DNA from: Kitasatospora viridis
GTDB lineage: Bacteria; Actinomycetota; Actinomycetes; Streptomycetales; Streptomycetaceae
Direction: 5' to 3'
DNA: 64,000 bases
NCBI RefSeq assembly: GCF_007829815.1
Contig: NZ_VIWT01000001.1
Coordinates: 1 to 64,000 of the forward strand
The notes below the pieces were generated by a model, which did not search any database, was not told the DNA's origin, and saw nothing but the letters and a program-made list of their open reading frames with translations. A program made the translations under genes and the position numbers. Within the stretch, counting starts at the first letter, position 1. Every line of letters begins with the position of its first letter. Shown one piece after another: positions 16,100 to 23,842 of this stretch.

Positions 16100-16444
16100 G
16101 TGACCGATCGTGCGCCCGCCCGACTGCCCGCCCCGCCCTACTACGCCGTGGTGTTCACCGCCGTGCGCACCTCCGGCGACAACGGCTACCAGGAGACGGA
16201 CGACCGGTTGATGGAACTGGCCGCCGACGAGCCGGGATTCCTCGGTGTCGACGCCGCCCGCGGCGCGGACGGCCTCGGGATCACGGTGACGTACTGGCAG
16301 GACGAGCAGTCCATCGCCGCCTGGCGCAACCACGCGGAGCACGCGCTGGCCCGCAAGTACGGCCGTGAGCACTGGTACAGCTCGTACGCGCTCCACGTGA
16401 CCAAGGTCGAGCGCGCCTACGGGTTCACCCGACCGGAGGGCTGA
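16100..16444 (+). CDS. Antibiotic biosynthesis monooxygenase (ABM) domain protein
   Basis: 114 residues: a single dimeric alpha-beta barrel domain (YYAVVFTAVRTSGDNGYQET, then EPGFLGVDAARGADGLGITV, YWQDEQSIAAWRNHAEHALA). ABM proteins oxygenate polyketides, degrade haem or act as small-molecule chaperones. The conserved Trp and Asn-His pairs (AAWRNHAEH) are present. GTG at 16100 is chosen because GGAGGA lies 6 bases upstream; the ORF is open 21 codons earlier without a ribosome site. It sits 107 bp before a gene whose N-terminal half is also an ABM domain, suggesting a shared haem or oxidation theme. Confidence 0.8.
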   Translation: MTDRAPARLPAPPYYAVVFTAVRTSGDNGYQETDDRLMELAADEPGFLGVDAARGADGLGITVTYWQDEQSIAAWRNHAEHALARKYGREHWYSSYALHVTKVERAYGFTRPEG

Positions 16445-16463
16445 CGGCCGCCGGCCTGGCGGG

Positions 16464-16478
16464 CTGACGGCCCGTCAC
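16464..16478. repeat. Degenerate opposed-stop palindrome copy
   Basis: CTGACGGCCCGTCAC: 14 of 15 bases match the family, just after the ABM gene stop. Confidence 0.4.
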
Positions 16479-16551
16479 CGTTGCGCCGTCCAGGTGCACG
16501 CCGCGGGGCCGGTCCTTGTTCCGGCCGCCCCGCTGCGATTGAGTCCTGACC

Positions 16552-17313
16552 ATGATTGTCGAGTACATCCGCTACCGGATCGACGAACCCCGGCGCGCCG
16601 CCTTCGAGGCGGCCTACGCCCGCGCCGCGCAGCCGCTCGCCAGGGCGGAGCAGTGCCTGGACTACGAGTTGACCGCCTGCGCCGAACAGCCCGGCGACTA
16701 CGTGCTGCGGATCCGCTGGACCTCCACCGAGGACCACCTGCGGGGCTTTCGCGAGGGCCCGGAGTTCCGCGCCTTCTTCACCGAGATCGAACCGTACGTC
16801 GGCGCCGTCGAGGAGATGCGCCACTACGCGCCGACCCAGGTGGCGGGCCGCGGCGGCGCCCACCCGACCCTCTACGAGTGGGCGGGCGGCGCCGAGGCCC
16901 TGGAGCGGCTCTTCACCCGCTTCTACGAACACGTGGACCAGGACCCGCTGCTGGCGCCGCTCTTCGCCGACAAGCACCCCGAGCACGCCCAGCACGTGGC
17001 GGCCTGGCTAGGCGAGGTCTTCGGCGGGCCGCAGGTGTACAGCGCCGAGCACGGCGGCCACCGGCACATGGCCGGGCAGCACCTCGGCCGGGGCATCGGC
17101 GAGCAACAGCGCCGCCGCTGGGTGAACCTGCTGCTCGACACGGCGGACGAGGTCGGCCTGCCCGCCGACCCCGAGTTCCGCGCCGTCCTCGCCTACTACC
17201 TGGAATGGGGCACCCGGATGGCCGTGCTCTACGCCGGACCCACGCCGCCCCCGCTGCCGGACGCACCGATGCCGCGCTGGGACTGGGGGCTGACACCGCC
17301 TTACCGGGGCTGA
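16552..17313 (+). CDS. Antibiotic monooxygenase-truncated haemoglobin fusion
   Basis: 253 residues. Residues 1-95 are an ABM alpha-beta barrel (MIVEYIRYRIDEPRRAAFEA, then LRIRWTSTEDHLRGF). Residues 105-235 are a group II (trHbO-like) truncated globin: LYEWAGGAEALERLFTRFYE, then DPLLAPLFADKHPEH, GEVFGGPQVYS, proximal His177 in GQHLGRGI and the group II G8 tryptophan at W190. This chimera has, to my memory, been described from Streptomyces avermitilis. A haem- and O2-linked oxygenase or NO/peroxide detoxification role is likely; the substrate is unknown. The C-terminal tail is Pro-rich (PTPPPLPDAP). ATG start fits the ABM strand exactly. Confidence 0.9.
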   Translation: MIVEYIRYRIDEPRRAAFEAAYARAAQPLARAEQCLDYELTACAEQPGDYVLRIRWTSTEDHLRGFREGPEFRAFFTEIEPYVGAVEEMRHYAPTQVAGRGGAHPTLYEWAGGAEALERLFTRFYEHVDQDPLLAPLFADKHPEHAQHVAAWLGEVFGGPQVYSAEHGGHRHMAGQHLGRGIGEQQRRRWVNLLLDTADEVGLPADPEFRAVLAYYLEWGTRMAVLYAGPTPPPLPDAPMPRWDWGLTPPYRG

Positions 17314-17378
17314 GCCGCCGCGCGATCGCCGGGCAAAACCAGTACGGACACGGTCCGACCAGGTGCGATGATCCGGGC

Positions 17379-17945
17379 ATGACCCACATCATCAAGACCG
17401 TGCCGGCCGAGGACTGGGCCAAGGCCAAGGAAATACGCCTGGCGGCCCTGCGGGATCCGATCGCGCACCTGGCCTTCCTGGAGACGCTGGAGCAGGGGCT
17501 CGCCAGGCCCGACGAGTTCTGGCAGGACCGCGCGCGGGCCTCCGCCGAAGGCACCTCGCTGCGCCAGTTCGTGGCCGAGGCGCCGGACGGCGAGTGGCTG
17601 GGCACGGTCACCGCGCGCGTCGAACTGCCCGGCGACACCTCGGCGTTCGGCGGCGAGCCGAAGGCGCCGCAGACCCATGTGGTCGGCGTCTTCCTGCGCC
17701 CCGCGGCACGCGGGGCCGGCATCGCCGAGGAGCTCCTGGCCGCCGCCGTCGCGTGGTCCTGGTCGCTCTCCGAGCCGCGGATCGAGCGGGTCCGCCTCTT
17801 CGTGCACGAGGAGAACGCCCGGGCCCAGGCCCTCTACCGCAAGGCCGGGTTCGAACCCACCGGCGCCACCGTGCTGGTCCCGGCCGACGTCCCGTTCCGG
17901 GAGGTCGAGCTCGCCGTCACCAGGAGCCTCACGCCGGCCGGGTGA
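17379..17945 (+). CDS. GNAT-family N-acetyltransferase
   Basis: 188 residues. The acetyl-CoA-binding motif A is VVGVFLRPAARGAGIAEELL (R/Q-x-x-G-x-G/A type) and motif B is VRLFVHEENARAQALYRKAG followed by FEPTG, both classical GNAT. The N terminus (WAKAKEIRLAALRDPIAHLA) matches members that acetylate small molecules or protein N termini. It begins 65 bp after the globin fusion, same strand. Its 3' end overlaps the convergent TetR gene by 17 bp. Substrate unknown. Confidence 0.88.
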   Translation: MTHIIKTVPAEDWAKAKEIRLAALRDPIAHLAFLETLEQGLARPDEFWQDRARASAEGTSLRQFVAEAPDGEWLGTVTARVELPGDTSAFGGEPKAPQTHVVGVFLRPAARGAGIAEELLAAAVAWSWSLSEPRIERVRLFVHEENARAQALYRKAGFEPTGATVLVPADVPFREVELAVTRSLTPAG

Positions 17946-18627
17946 GCCGACCGGCCACCGCGTCGAGGACCCACTCCAGGCCGGTCGCGAAGGACGTCTC
18001 GGCGTCCACGTCCGCGCCGTCGTGCACGGCCTTGCTCAGCGCCGGGAAGCGGCCCGTGGCCAGCAGGCCCGTCAGGTGCGGGCCGTTAGCGCGCTGCCAG
18101 TCGCGCTCGGACAGGCCGGTGGCGCGCTCGGCCCGCAGGTTGGCGATCTCGCGCCTGATCGCGCCGGTGCAGTAGGCGCCGACGGTCTCCACGGCGCGCA
18201 TCGCGGTGTCGATGTCGGCGAGGCCGTCGAGGGCGGCGAGCCGGGCCTCGGTCACGGCGAGGGCGTTCGGGCCGAGAGTCGGACGGCCGCCGAGCAGGTC
18301 GGCCAGCCATTCGTGCCGCAGCGCCGCCGCCCTGGTGCGGTGGGCGAGGGTGCGCAGCGCCTCGCGCCAGTCGCCGGGCTCGCCGGGCCGCTCCGCGGGG
18401 AGGATCTCGGCGTGGACCTCGTCCAGCATGAGGTCGACCAAGTCCTGCTTGGTGGAGATGTATCCGTACAGCCGCATCGGGCCGGCGTCGAGCCGGGCGG
18501 CGACCTTGCGCAGCGACACCGCCTCCAGCCCGCCCTCGTCGGCCAGCGCGACGGCGGCGGCGACGATCCGCTCCCGGTCGAGCGGCACGGGGGCGGTCGG
18601 CGGCTCGGGCCGGTCCCAGACAGTCAT
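17929..18627 (-). CDS. TetR/AcrR-family transcriptional regulator
   Basis: About 232 residues. The N-terminal HTH is LDRERIVAAAVALADEGGLE, then AVSLRKVAARLDAGPMRLYGYI; the C-terminal ligand domain resembles TetR_C (tetracycline repressor-like). ATG at 18627 is chosen; an in-frame GTG two codons upstream is an alternative, and neither has a strong ribosome site. It is divergent from a TetX-like FAD monooxygenase with 53 bp between starts, and the palindrome at 18666-18676 overlaps the monooxygenase promoter. Inference: it represses the monooxygenase and itself and is released by an aromatic or polyketide ligand. Confidence 0.88.
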   Translation of the reverse strand: MTVWDRPEPPTAPVPLDRERIVAAAVALADEGGLEAVSLRKVAARLDAGPMRLYGYISTKQDLVDLMLDEVHAEILPAERPGEPGDWREALRTLAHRTRAAALRHEWLADLLGGRPTLGPNALAVTEARLAALDGLADIDTAMRAVETVGAYCTGAIRREIANLRAERATGLSERDWQRANGPHLTGLLATGRFPALSKAVHDGADVDAETSFATGLEWVLDAVAGRLTRPA

Positions 18628-18665
18628 GGTCACACCGTTCCATTGCGGGTCAGCACACCTACGAA

Positions 18666-18676
18666 ATACAGTGTAT
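18666..18676. promoter_or_regulatory. TetR operator overlapping a leaderless -10
   Basis: ATACA-G-TGTAT, perfect 5-bp arms around one base. TACAGT within it (18667-18672) is a -10 hexamer 8 bases before the monooxygenase ATG at 18681, so repressor binding would directly occlude polymerase and the mRNA would be leaderless. Confidence 0.6.
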
Positions 18677-18680
18677 CGAC

Positions 18681-19805
18681 ATGAGACAGCGTATCGCAGT
18701 GGTCGGGAGCGGCCCGGCCGGCCTCACCTTCGCCCGTGTCCTGCACCGCCACGGCCACCCCGTCACCGTCTTCGAACGCGATCCCGGCCCCGACGCCCGG
18801 CCCCCGGGCGGCACGCTGGACCTGCACACGGGCCTGGGCCAGCTCGCGCTGGAGAAGGCGGGGCTGCTGGCGGGGTTCGAGGAGCTGTCGCGCCCCGAGG
18901 GGCAGGCGATGCGGATCCTGGACCCGGACGGGACCGTGCTGCGCGACTGGCGCCCGCGGCCGGACGAGCGGGCCAATCCCGAGATCGACCGCGGACAGCT
19001 GCGCGACCTGCTGCTCGGCCCGCTCGACGTGCAGTGGGGCCGGGGCGTGACGCAGGTAGTGCCGGGGACCCGGGACGGCACGCTGGTCCGGTTCGCGGAC
19101 GGGCGGCAGGAGGCCTTCGACCTGGTGGTCGGCGCGGACGGCGCCTGGTCCCGGACCCGCCCGGCGGTCTCGCCGGTGACGCCGCACTACACCGGCATCA
19201 CCTCGGTCGGGACCTCGCTGGACGAGGTCGACACCCGCCACCCCGAGCTCGCCCGGTTGATCGGCGACGGGTCCGTGGGCGTGTACGGCGCGAACCGCAG
19301 TCTCGTTGCCCAGCGCAACAGCGGCGGCCACGTCAAGGTGCACGCCCGGTTCCGTGCGCCGCTGGACTGGCACGCCGGCCTGGACCTGGCCGACGTCGAG
19401 GCCGTGCGGTCGAGGCTGCTCGCCCTGTTCGCCGGCTGGTCCGCTCCCGTCCTCGAACTCCTTTGCCACGGCGCGGATTTCACCGAGCATCCGGTCCACG
19501 TCCTGCCCGTCTCCCACACCTGGGAGCACGTCCCCGGGGTGACGCTGCTGGGCGACTCCGCCCACCTGATGCCCCCGCTGGGGGCGGGCGCGAACCTCGC
19601 GATGCTGGACGGCGCCGAACTCGCCGAGGCCATCGCCGCCGCTCCCGGCCCCGGCGAACTGGACCAGGCCGTCCGCGCCTTCGAGGAGCGGATGTGGGCC
19701 CGGGCCGGCCGGTGGGCACAGATCACGACGGCCGGCCTGGAACGCCTGGTCAACCCGGACCCCGCCGAAGCCCTCGCGCACTTCGACGAGGTCCAGCCCT
19801 CCTGA
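18681..19805 (+). CDS. FAD-dependent monooxygenase, TetX/PHBH class A type
   Basis: 374 residues. FAD-binding motifs: IAVVGSGPAGLTFARVL (GxGxxG), VVGADGAWSRTRP (DG motif) and GDSAHLMPPLGAGANLAMLD (GD motif). The GDSAHLMPPL-GAGAN wording is typical of TetX-like flavin hydroxylases that inactivate tetracyclines or hydroxylate aromatic substrates with NAD(P)H and O2. A divergent TetR_C regulator strengthens the idea of xenobiotic or antibiotic response. No ribosome site precedes the ATG; see the leaderless promoter at 18666-18676. Resistance to any particular drug is not shown. Confidence 0.9.
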   Translation: MRQRIAVVGSGPAGLTFARVLHRHGHPVTVFERDPGPDARPPGGTLDLHTGLGQLALEKAGLLAGFEELSRPEGQAMRILDPDGTVLRDWRPRPDERANPEIDRGQLRDLLLGPLDVQWGRGVTQVVPGTRDGTLVRFADGRQEAFDLVVGADGAWSRTRPAVSPVTPHYTGITSVGTSLDEVDTRHPELARLIGDGSVGVYGANRSLVAQRNSGGHVKVHARFRAPLDWHAGLDLADVEAVRSRLLALFAGWSAPVLELLCHGADFTEHPVHVLPVSHTWEHVPGVTLLGDSAHLMPPLGAGANLAMLDGAELAEAIAAAPGPGELDQAVRAFEERMWARAGRWAQITTAGLERLVNPDPAEALAHFDEVQPS

Positions 19806-19822
19806 CCTCACCGGGTCCGGCG

Positions 19823-20869
19823 TCAGCGGGGCACGGCGGTGATGACGGCCGCCAGCGGCACGCCCTTGAAGGCGAGCTCGGTGTGGGTGGCCCGGCGGGT
19901 GGCGGTGAAGCCCGGCTGCCCGAGCGGCGGGGCGGGCTGCTGCGGCTGGGGGCGGAAGCCGGTCGCAGTGAGCCGGGCGAGCCAGACGGCGGTGGGCTCG
20001 TGCCGCTCGTGGCGGTCCTCCTCCGGGGCGCCGACGACATCGAGGATCTCCCGGCCGAAGAAGCGCTTCATCGCCCCCTTCTCCGCCGGGTTCGCGCCGG
20101 TCGCGTCGATCGCGGCGAACAGCGTGCCGTAGTGCTGCCAGGCGTTCGCCAGCCGGGTGCGCAGCGGCGCCCGGTGGTGGTCGCTGTCCGGCTCGCACAG
20201 GGCCAGGGCGGCCGGCCGCTGGGCGTGCAGGCGGCGCAGCAGCGCGGTGCGCGCGTCGCCGCCCGGGGTGTCGCGCATGTGGTGCAGGGCGAAGGAGGCC
20301 GTCACCACCAGCGGGCGCGGCAGGCGGGCCAGCGCCTCCCAGAACGCGTCGTCCAGGTCCTCGGTCGCGCGGGCCACCTGCTGGACGTCGACCGCGGTGC
20401 GCGCCTGGCGGCCGGCCGCGTGCAGGGTGCGCCCGGCGGCGGCGAGGCTGTCGGGCGCGACGTCGACGCCGACCACGGTGACCTGCTCCAGCCAGTCGGC
20501 GCGGGCGATCAGGTCGCGCTCCTGGCCGCCGTGGCCGATCCCGAGGGCCAGCACGGTGGCCCGGGTGGCGCCGTGCAGGTGCGGCAGGAGGCTCTCGGTG
20601 GCCAGCCGGCCCGCGCGCAGCAGCGGCAGGTGACGCAGCATCACCGCGAACAGGTCGATCTGCGCCGTGCCGTCGTCCCGCAGGTACGGGTTCCCCCGGG
20701 CGGTGGGCGGGGCGAGCCGGGCCCGGAGCCCGGCCAGGAAGAAGGTCAGCAGCAGCATGTCGTCGGCCCGGACCGCGTCGGCCCGGTCCAGGGCCGCGGC
20801 CAACCGGTCGGGGTCGTCGGCCTCAGCGGCCGCTGCCGCCCGGTCGAGGAGGAGGAGAGCATCGTTCAC
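19823..20869 (-). CDS. Bacterial GRAS-domain protein (SAM-methyltransferase-like)
   Basis: 348 residues. A Rossmann core (ATVLALGIGHGGQERDLI, VTVVGVDVAPDSLAAAGRTL) is followed by plant-GRAS-like blocks: RPAALALCEPDSDHHRAPLR, WQHYGTLFAAIDATGAN, FFGREILDVVGAPEEDRHER, then HEPTAVWLARLTATGF. REI-D-V-x-x-R-x-ERHE-W-x-GF corresponds to the PFYRE and SAW motifs of GRAS proteins. Bacterial GRAS members have been proposed to bind or methylate small molecules; no substrate is known to me. It converges with the FAD monooxygenase (17 bp between stops) and is divergent from a 2OG-Fe(II) oxygenase, so the three may belong to one small-molecule modification group. Confidence 0.75.
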   Translation of the reverse strand: MNDALLLLDRAAAAAEADDPDRLAAALDRADAVRADDMLLLTFFLAGLRARLAPPTARGNPYLRDDGTAQIDLFAVMLRHLPLLRAGRLATESLLPHLHGATRATVLALGIGHGGQERDLIARADWLEQVTVVGVDVAPDSLAAAGRTLHAAGRQARTAVDVQQVARATEDLDDAFWEALARLPRPLVVTASFALHHMRDTPGGDARTALLRRLHAQRPAALALCEPDSDHHRAPLRTRLANAWQHYGTLFAAIDATGANPAEKGAMKRFFGREILDVVGAPEEDRHERHEPTAVWLARLTATGFRPQPQQPAPPLGQPGFTATRRATHTELAFKGVPLAAVITAVPR

Positions 20870-21066
20870 GAGCCCGGACGCTAGGAGAAACCTTTGGCCG
20901 ACTTCCTACTCCGCTCACTCGTCCGAGCGGATCTCTCACCTGTTGGGCGGAGCGCGCACGCCGGCGGCTTACCAGTGGCGCAGCGCGCCGTCCGGATCCC
21001 GCCAGCACCGCGGGCAGGCGGTGCCCATGATCGAGGGCACGGCGACCGCTGCGAGAGGAACCACCG

Positions 21067-21774
21067 ATGCCCGCTCCCAGCCGCCTCGACGGCACCGACT
21101 GGACCGCCCTGTCCGGCGAACTCGACGAGCACGGCCACGCGTTGACCGGCCCGCTGCTCACCCCCGCCGAATGCCGGACGCTCGCCGCGCTGTTCGACGA
21201 GCCCGAGCGCTTCCGCAGCACGGTGGACATGGCCCGCCACCGCTTCGGCTCCGGCCGGTACCGCTACTTCACCCACGAGCTGCCCACCCTGGTAGGGGAG
21301 TTGCGCGAGGCGTGCTACCCCCGCCTGCTGCCGATCGCGCGCGACTGGGCCGCCCGGCTCGGCGCCCCGGCGCCGTGGCCGGACGAGCTGGCCGAGTGGC
21401 TGGCGATGTGCCACGCCGCCGGGCAGGCCAAGTCCGCGCAGATCCTGCTGCGCTACGGCCCGGGCGACTGGAACGCGCTGCACCGCGACGTGTTCGGCGA
21501 CCTGCTCTTCCCGCTCCAGGTGGTGATCGGCCTCGACGTGCCGGGCACCGACTACACCGGCGGCGAGTTCGTGATGACCGAGCAGCGCCCGCGCGCCCAG
21601 TCCCGCGGCTCCGCCACCACCCTGCCGCAGGGCCACGGCCTGGTCTTCACCACCCGCGAGCGGCCGGTCCCGAGCCGGCGCGGCTGGTCGGCCGGACCGA
21701 TGCGGCACGGCGTGAGCACCGTCCGCTCCGGCCGCCGGCACACCCTGGGCCTGGTCTTCCACGACGCCGCGTGA
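21067..21774 (+). CDS. 2-oxoglutarate/Fe(II)-dependent oxygenase (COG3826-like)
   Basis: 235 residues. The double-stranded beta-helix iron site is H-x-D in ALHRDVFGDLLFPLQ and the distal His in PMRHGVSTVRSGRRHTLG, with the arginine of RSGRRHT as the 2-oxoglutarate salt bridge. YTGGEFVMTEQRPRAQS and the closing GLVFHDAA are typical of this small prolyl-4-hydroxylase-like/AlkB-neighbour group. Acts in the cytosol; substrate (protein side chain or alkylated nucleobase) unknown. The ATG at 21067 follows GAGAGGAA. The 197 bp upstream contain no convincing gene. Confidence 0.82.
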   Translation: MPAPSRLDGTDWTALSGELDEHGHALTGPLLTPAECRTLAALFDEPERFRSTVDMARHRFGSGRYRYFTHELPTLVGELREACYPRLLPIARDWAARLGAPAPWPDELAEWLAMCHAAGQAKSAQILLRYGPGDWNALHRDVFGDLLFPLQVVIGLDVPGTDYTGGEFVMTEQRPRAQSRGSATTLPQGHGLVFTTRERPVPSRRGWSAGPMRHGVSTVRSGRRHTLGLVFHDAA

Positions 21775-21875
21775 CACCGCAACCGGCCGACGGAGCACCC
21801 GACCGACGGAGCACCCTGCTGACGGCCCGCCGGGCTGACGCCGCATCGAACGGTGCACGACCCGGTTGCCCCGAA

Positions 21876-21917
21876 GTCCGGTCCGGTCCCGCACGGCGCG
21901 CGGGGGCCGGACCGGAC
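21876..21917. terminator. Strong hairpin between the 2OG oxygenase and the CIS operon
   Basis: GTCCGGTCCGG (21876-21886) pairs perfectly with CCGGACCGGAC (21907-21917); the stem extends inward by a T-G wobble and three G-C pairs around a 12-nt loop. There is no U-tract, as often in Streptomyces. It lies ~100 bp after the oxygenase stop. Confidence 0.55.
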
Positions 21918-21983
21918 GCATTCCTCCTCGTCACCGGCGCAATCGGAACCCGGAGCGGTACCTACCGGGCAGTACGTTCGGCA

Positions 21984-22019
21984 CGAAAGGGCAACGGTTC
22001 GGGCTCGATGAGCCTTTCG
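21984..22019. promoter_or_regulatory. Nested inverted repeats in the CIS leader
   Basis: CGAAAGG (21984-21990) and CCTTTCG (22013-22019) form a 7-bp inverted repeat; nested inside, GGCTC-GAT-GAGCC (22002-22014) forms a second hairpin that shares two bases with the outer arm, so the two are partly mutually exclusive. Operator or RNA switch; no promoter hexamers are confidently placed in 21775-22191. Confidence 0.35.
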
Positions 22020-22109
22020 CCGGACGGGTCGCTACTGCTGGAATCTAGACCGGCCCGCCCCGTCGTGGCAGGTCGGCCCGGACGGTGCTGCGTGCGGTCG
22101 GTAAGGCCC

Positions 22110-22150
22110 GCCCGTTGACCGGTCGCTCCGTTCCGGTCCGGCGAACGGGC
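22110..22150 (+). promoter_or_regulatory. Hairpin in the 5' leader of the sheath gene
   Basis: GCCCGTT (22110-22116) plus GACCGG (22117-22122) pair with CCGGTC (22133-22138) and AACGGGC (22144-22150), with a 5-nt bulge. It ends 41 bases before the sheath ATG and could modulate translation or mRNA stability. The rest of the 417-bp gap 21775-22191 holds no gene; a 14-bp direct repeat (CCGACGGAGCACCC at 21787 and 21803) follows the oxygenase stop. Confidence 0.35.
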
Positions 22151-22191
22151 CGTCAAACCCCGTGTCCCAGGACCTGCGAGGAGAACAGAGC

Positions 22192-23790
22192 ATGCCGTCA
22201 TACCTGTCGCCGGGCGTGTACGTGGAGGAGGTGGCCTCCGGCTCGCGTCCGATCGAGGGTGTCGGCACCTCCGTGGCCGCCTTCGTCGGCCTCGCCCCGA
22301 CCGGCCCGCTGGACGAGCCCACCCTGGTCACCAACTGGACCCAGTACACGGCGTCCTTCGGCGAGTTCACCGACGGCTACTACCTGGCCCACGCCGTCTA
22401 CGGGTTCTTCAACAACGGCGGCTCCGCGGCCTACGTGGTCCGGGTCGGCGGCGTGACCGGCGGCGTGCCGGCCGAGGCCGGCCAGGCCCAGCTCGGTGCC
22501 GCCGCTCCGGTGGCCGCGCTGCCCGCCGCCGAGCCGACCGCGCTCGGCACCTTCAAGGTGACCGCGATCGCCGCCGCGCCGTCCGGCGGTCAGCTGACCG
22601 TCGAGGTCGCCGACGCCGAGGGCGAGGGCCCGGCCGAGCGCTTCAAGCTGGTGGTCAAGGACGGCGAGACCGTCGTCGAGACCTTCGACGCGACCGCCAA
22701 GCGCGGCGGCCGCGCCTACGTCGTCACCCAGGTCAAGGAGCGCTCGCGGCTGATCGCCGTCGAGGAGGCCGTGCCGACCGCGCAGCTGGCCCGCCCGGAC
22801 AACCAGGCCGTGCTGGTGCCCGCCGCCCCCGCGGCCGGCCCGGCGGCCGCCGCCGCTCCGGCCGCGCCCGCGCGCGTCACCGCCACCCCGGCCCAGTACC
22901 TGGGCGACTCCGCCGACCGCACCGGTTTCGGCGGTCTGGAGGCGTACGACGAGATCTCCATCGTCGCCGTGCCCGACCTGATGGCCGCCTACCAGCGCGG
23001 TGCGCTCGACCAGGACGCCCTGAAGGCGGTCCAGCTCGGCCTGATCTCGCACTGCGAGCTGATGGGCGACCGGATGGCCGTGATCGACCCGCCGCCCAGC
23101 CTGAACGCCCGCGACATCCGCAAGTGGCGCCAGGAGACCGCCGGTTACGACTCCAAGTACGCGGCGCTCTACTACCCCTGGATCAAGGTCTTCGACCCGT
23201 CCAGCGGCCAGTCCCGCCTGGTGCCCCCGTCCGGCCACGTGGCCGGCGTCTGGGCCCGCAACGACGCCGAGCGCGGCGTGCACAAGGCCCCGGCCAACGA
23301 GATCCTGCGCGGCGCGGTCGACCTGGAGCTGCAGATCACCCGGGGCGAGCAGGACCTGCTCAACCCGATCGGCGTGAACTGCATCCGGGCCTTCCCCGGC
23401 CGCGGCATCCGGGTCTGGGGCGCCCGCACCATGGCCTCCGACCCGGCGTGGCGCTACCTGAACGTGCGGCGCTACTTCAACTACCTTGAGGAGTCCATCC
23501 TCGTCGGTACCCAGTGGGTCGTCTTCGAGCCCAACGACCAGGCGCTGTGGGCCCGGATCCGCCGCAACATCTCCGCCTTCCTGGTCACCGAGTGGCGCAG
23601 CGGCGCGCTGTTCGGCGCCCGCCCGGAGGACGCCTTCTACGTGAAGTGCGACGCCGAGACCAACCCGCCGGAGTCGGTGGACCTCGGCCGGGTGGTCTGC
23701 GAGATCGGGGTCGCGCCGGTCAAGCCGGCCGAATTCGTGGTCTTCCGTCTGGCCCAGTTCTCCAGCGGCGGCGGCGAGCTGGACGAGTAG
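22192..23790 (+). CDS. cis2: CIS contractile sheath protein
   Basis: 532 residues. It polymerises around the inner tube and contracts to drive the tube through a membrane. The N terminus YLSPGVYVEEVASGSRPIEG is the diagnostic start of phage/CIS sheaths, and the C-terminal core has FDPSSGQSRLVPPSGHVAGV, RNDAERGVHKAPANE, GVNCIRAFPGRGIRVWGART and YLNVRRYFNYLEESI. A surface insertion (about residues 100-230) contains an Ala/Pro linker. It is the first gene of the structural operon, with GAGGAG 8 bases before the ATG. High predicted expression fits its biased codon use. Confidence 0.96.
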   Translation: MPSYLSPGVYVEEVASGSRPIEGVGTSVAAFVGLAPTGPLDEPTLVTNWTQYTASFGEFTDGYYLAHAVYGFFNNGGSAAYVVRVGGVTGGVPAEAGQAQLGAAAPVAALPAAEPTALGTFKVTAIAAAPSGGQLTVEVADAEGEGPAERFKLVVKDGETVVETFDATAKRGGRAYVVTQVKERSRLIAVEEAVPTAQLARPDNQAVLVPAAPAAGPAAAAAPAAPARVTATPAQYLGDSADRTGFGGLEAYDEISIVAVPDLMAAYQRGALDQDALKAVQLGLISHCELMGDRMAVIDPPPSLNARDIRKWRQETAGYDSKYAALYYPWIKVFDPSSGQSRLVPPSGHVAGVWARNDAERGVHKAPANEILRGAVDLELQITRGEQDLLNPIGVNCIRAFPGRGIRVWGARTMASDPAWRYLNVRRYFNYLEESILVGTQWVVFEPNDQALWARIRRNISAFLVTEWRSGALFGARPEDAFYVKCDAETNPPESVDLGRVVCEIGVAPVKPAEFVVFRLAQFSSGGGELDE

Positions 23791-23842
23791 TCCGGACCGG
23801 TCCAGCCAGCCCACCCCCACTTCCCGGAAGGAGCCCTAGCTC

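Noticed and set aside
20969..21028. 19-codon minus-strand ORF (MGTACPRCWRDPDGALRHW) with a CxxC
   Set aside because: No clear ribosome site and too short to judge; looks intriguing but nothing beyond the CxxC supports it.
16100..21774. Possible secondary-metabolite cluster (ABM, FAD monooxygenase, methyltransferase-like, 2OG oxygenase, GNAT)
   Set aside because: No scaffold-building enzyme (PKS, NRPS, terpene synthase, RiPP precursor) is present and gene orientations are mixed.
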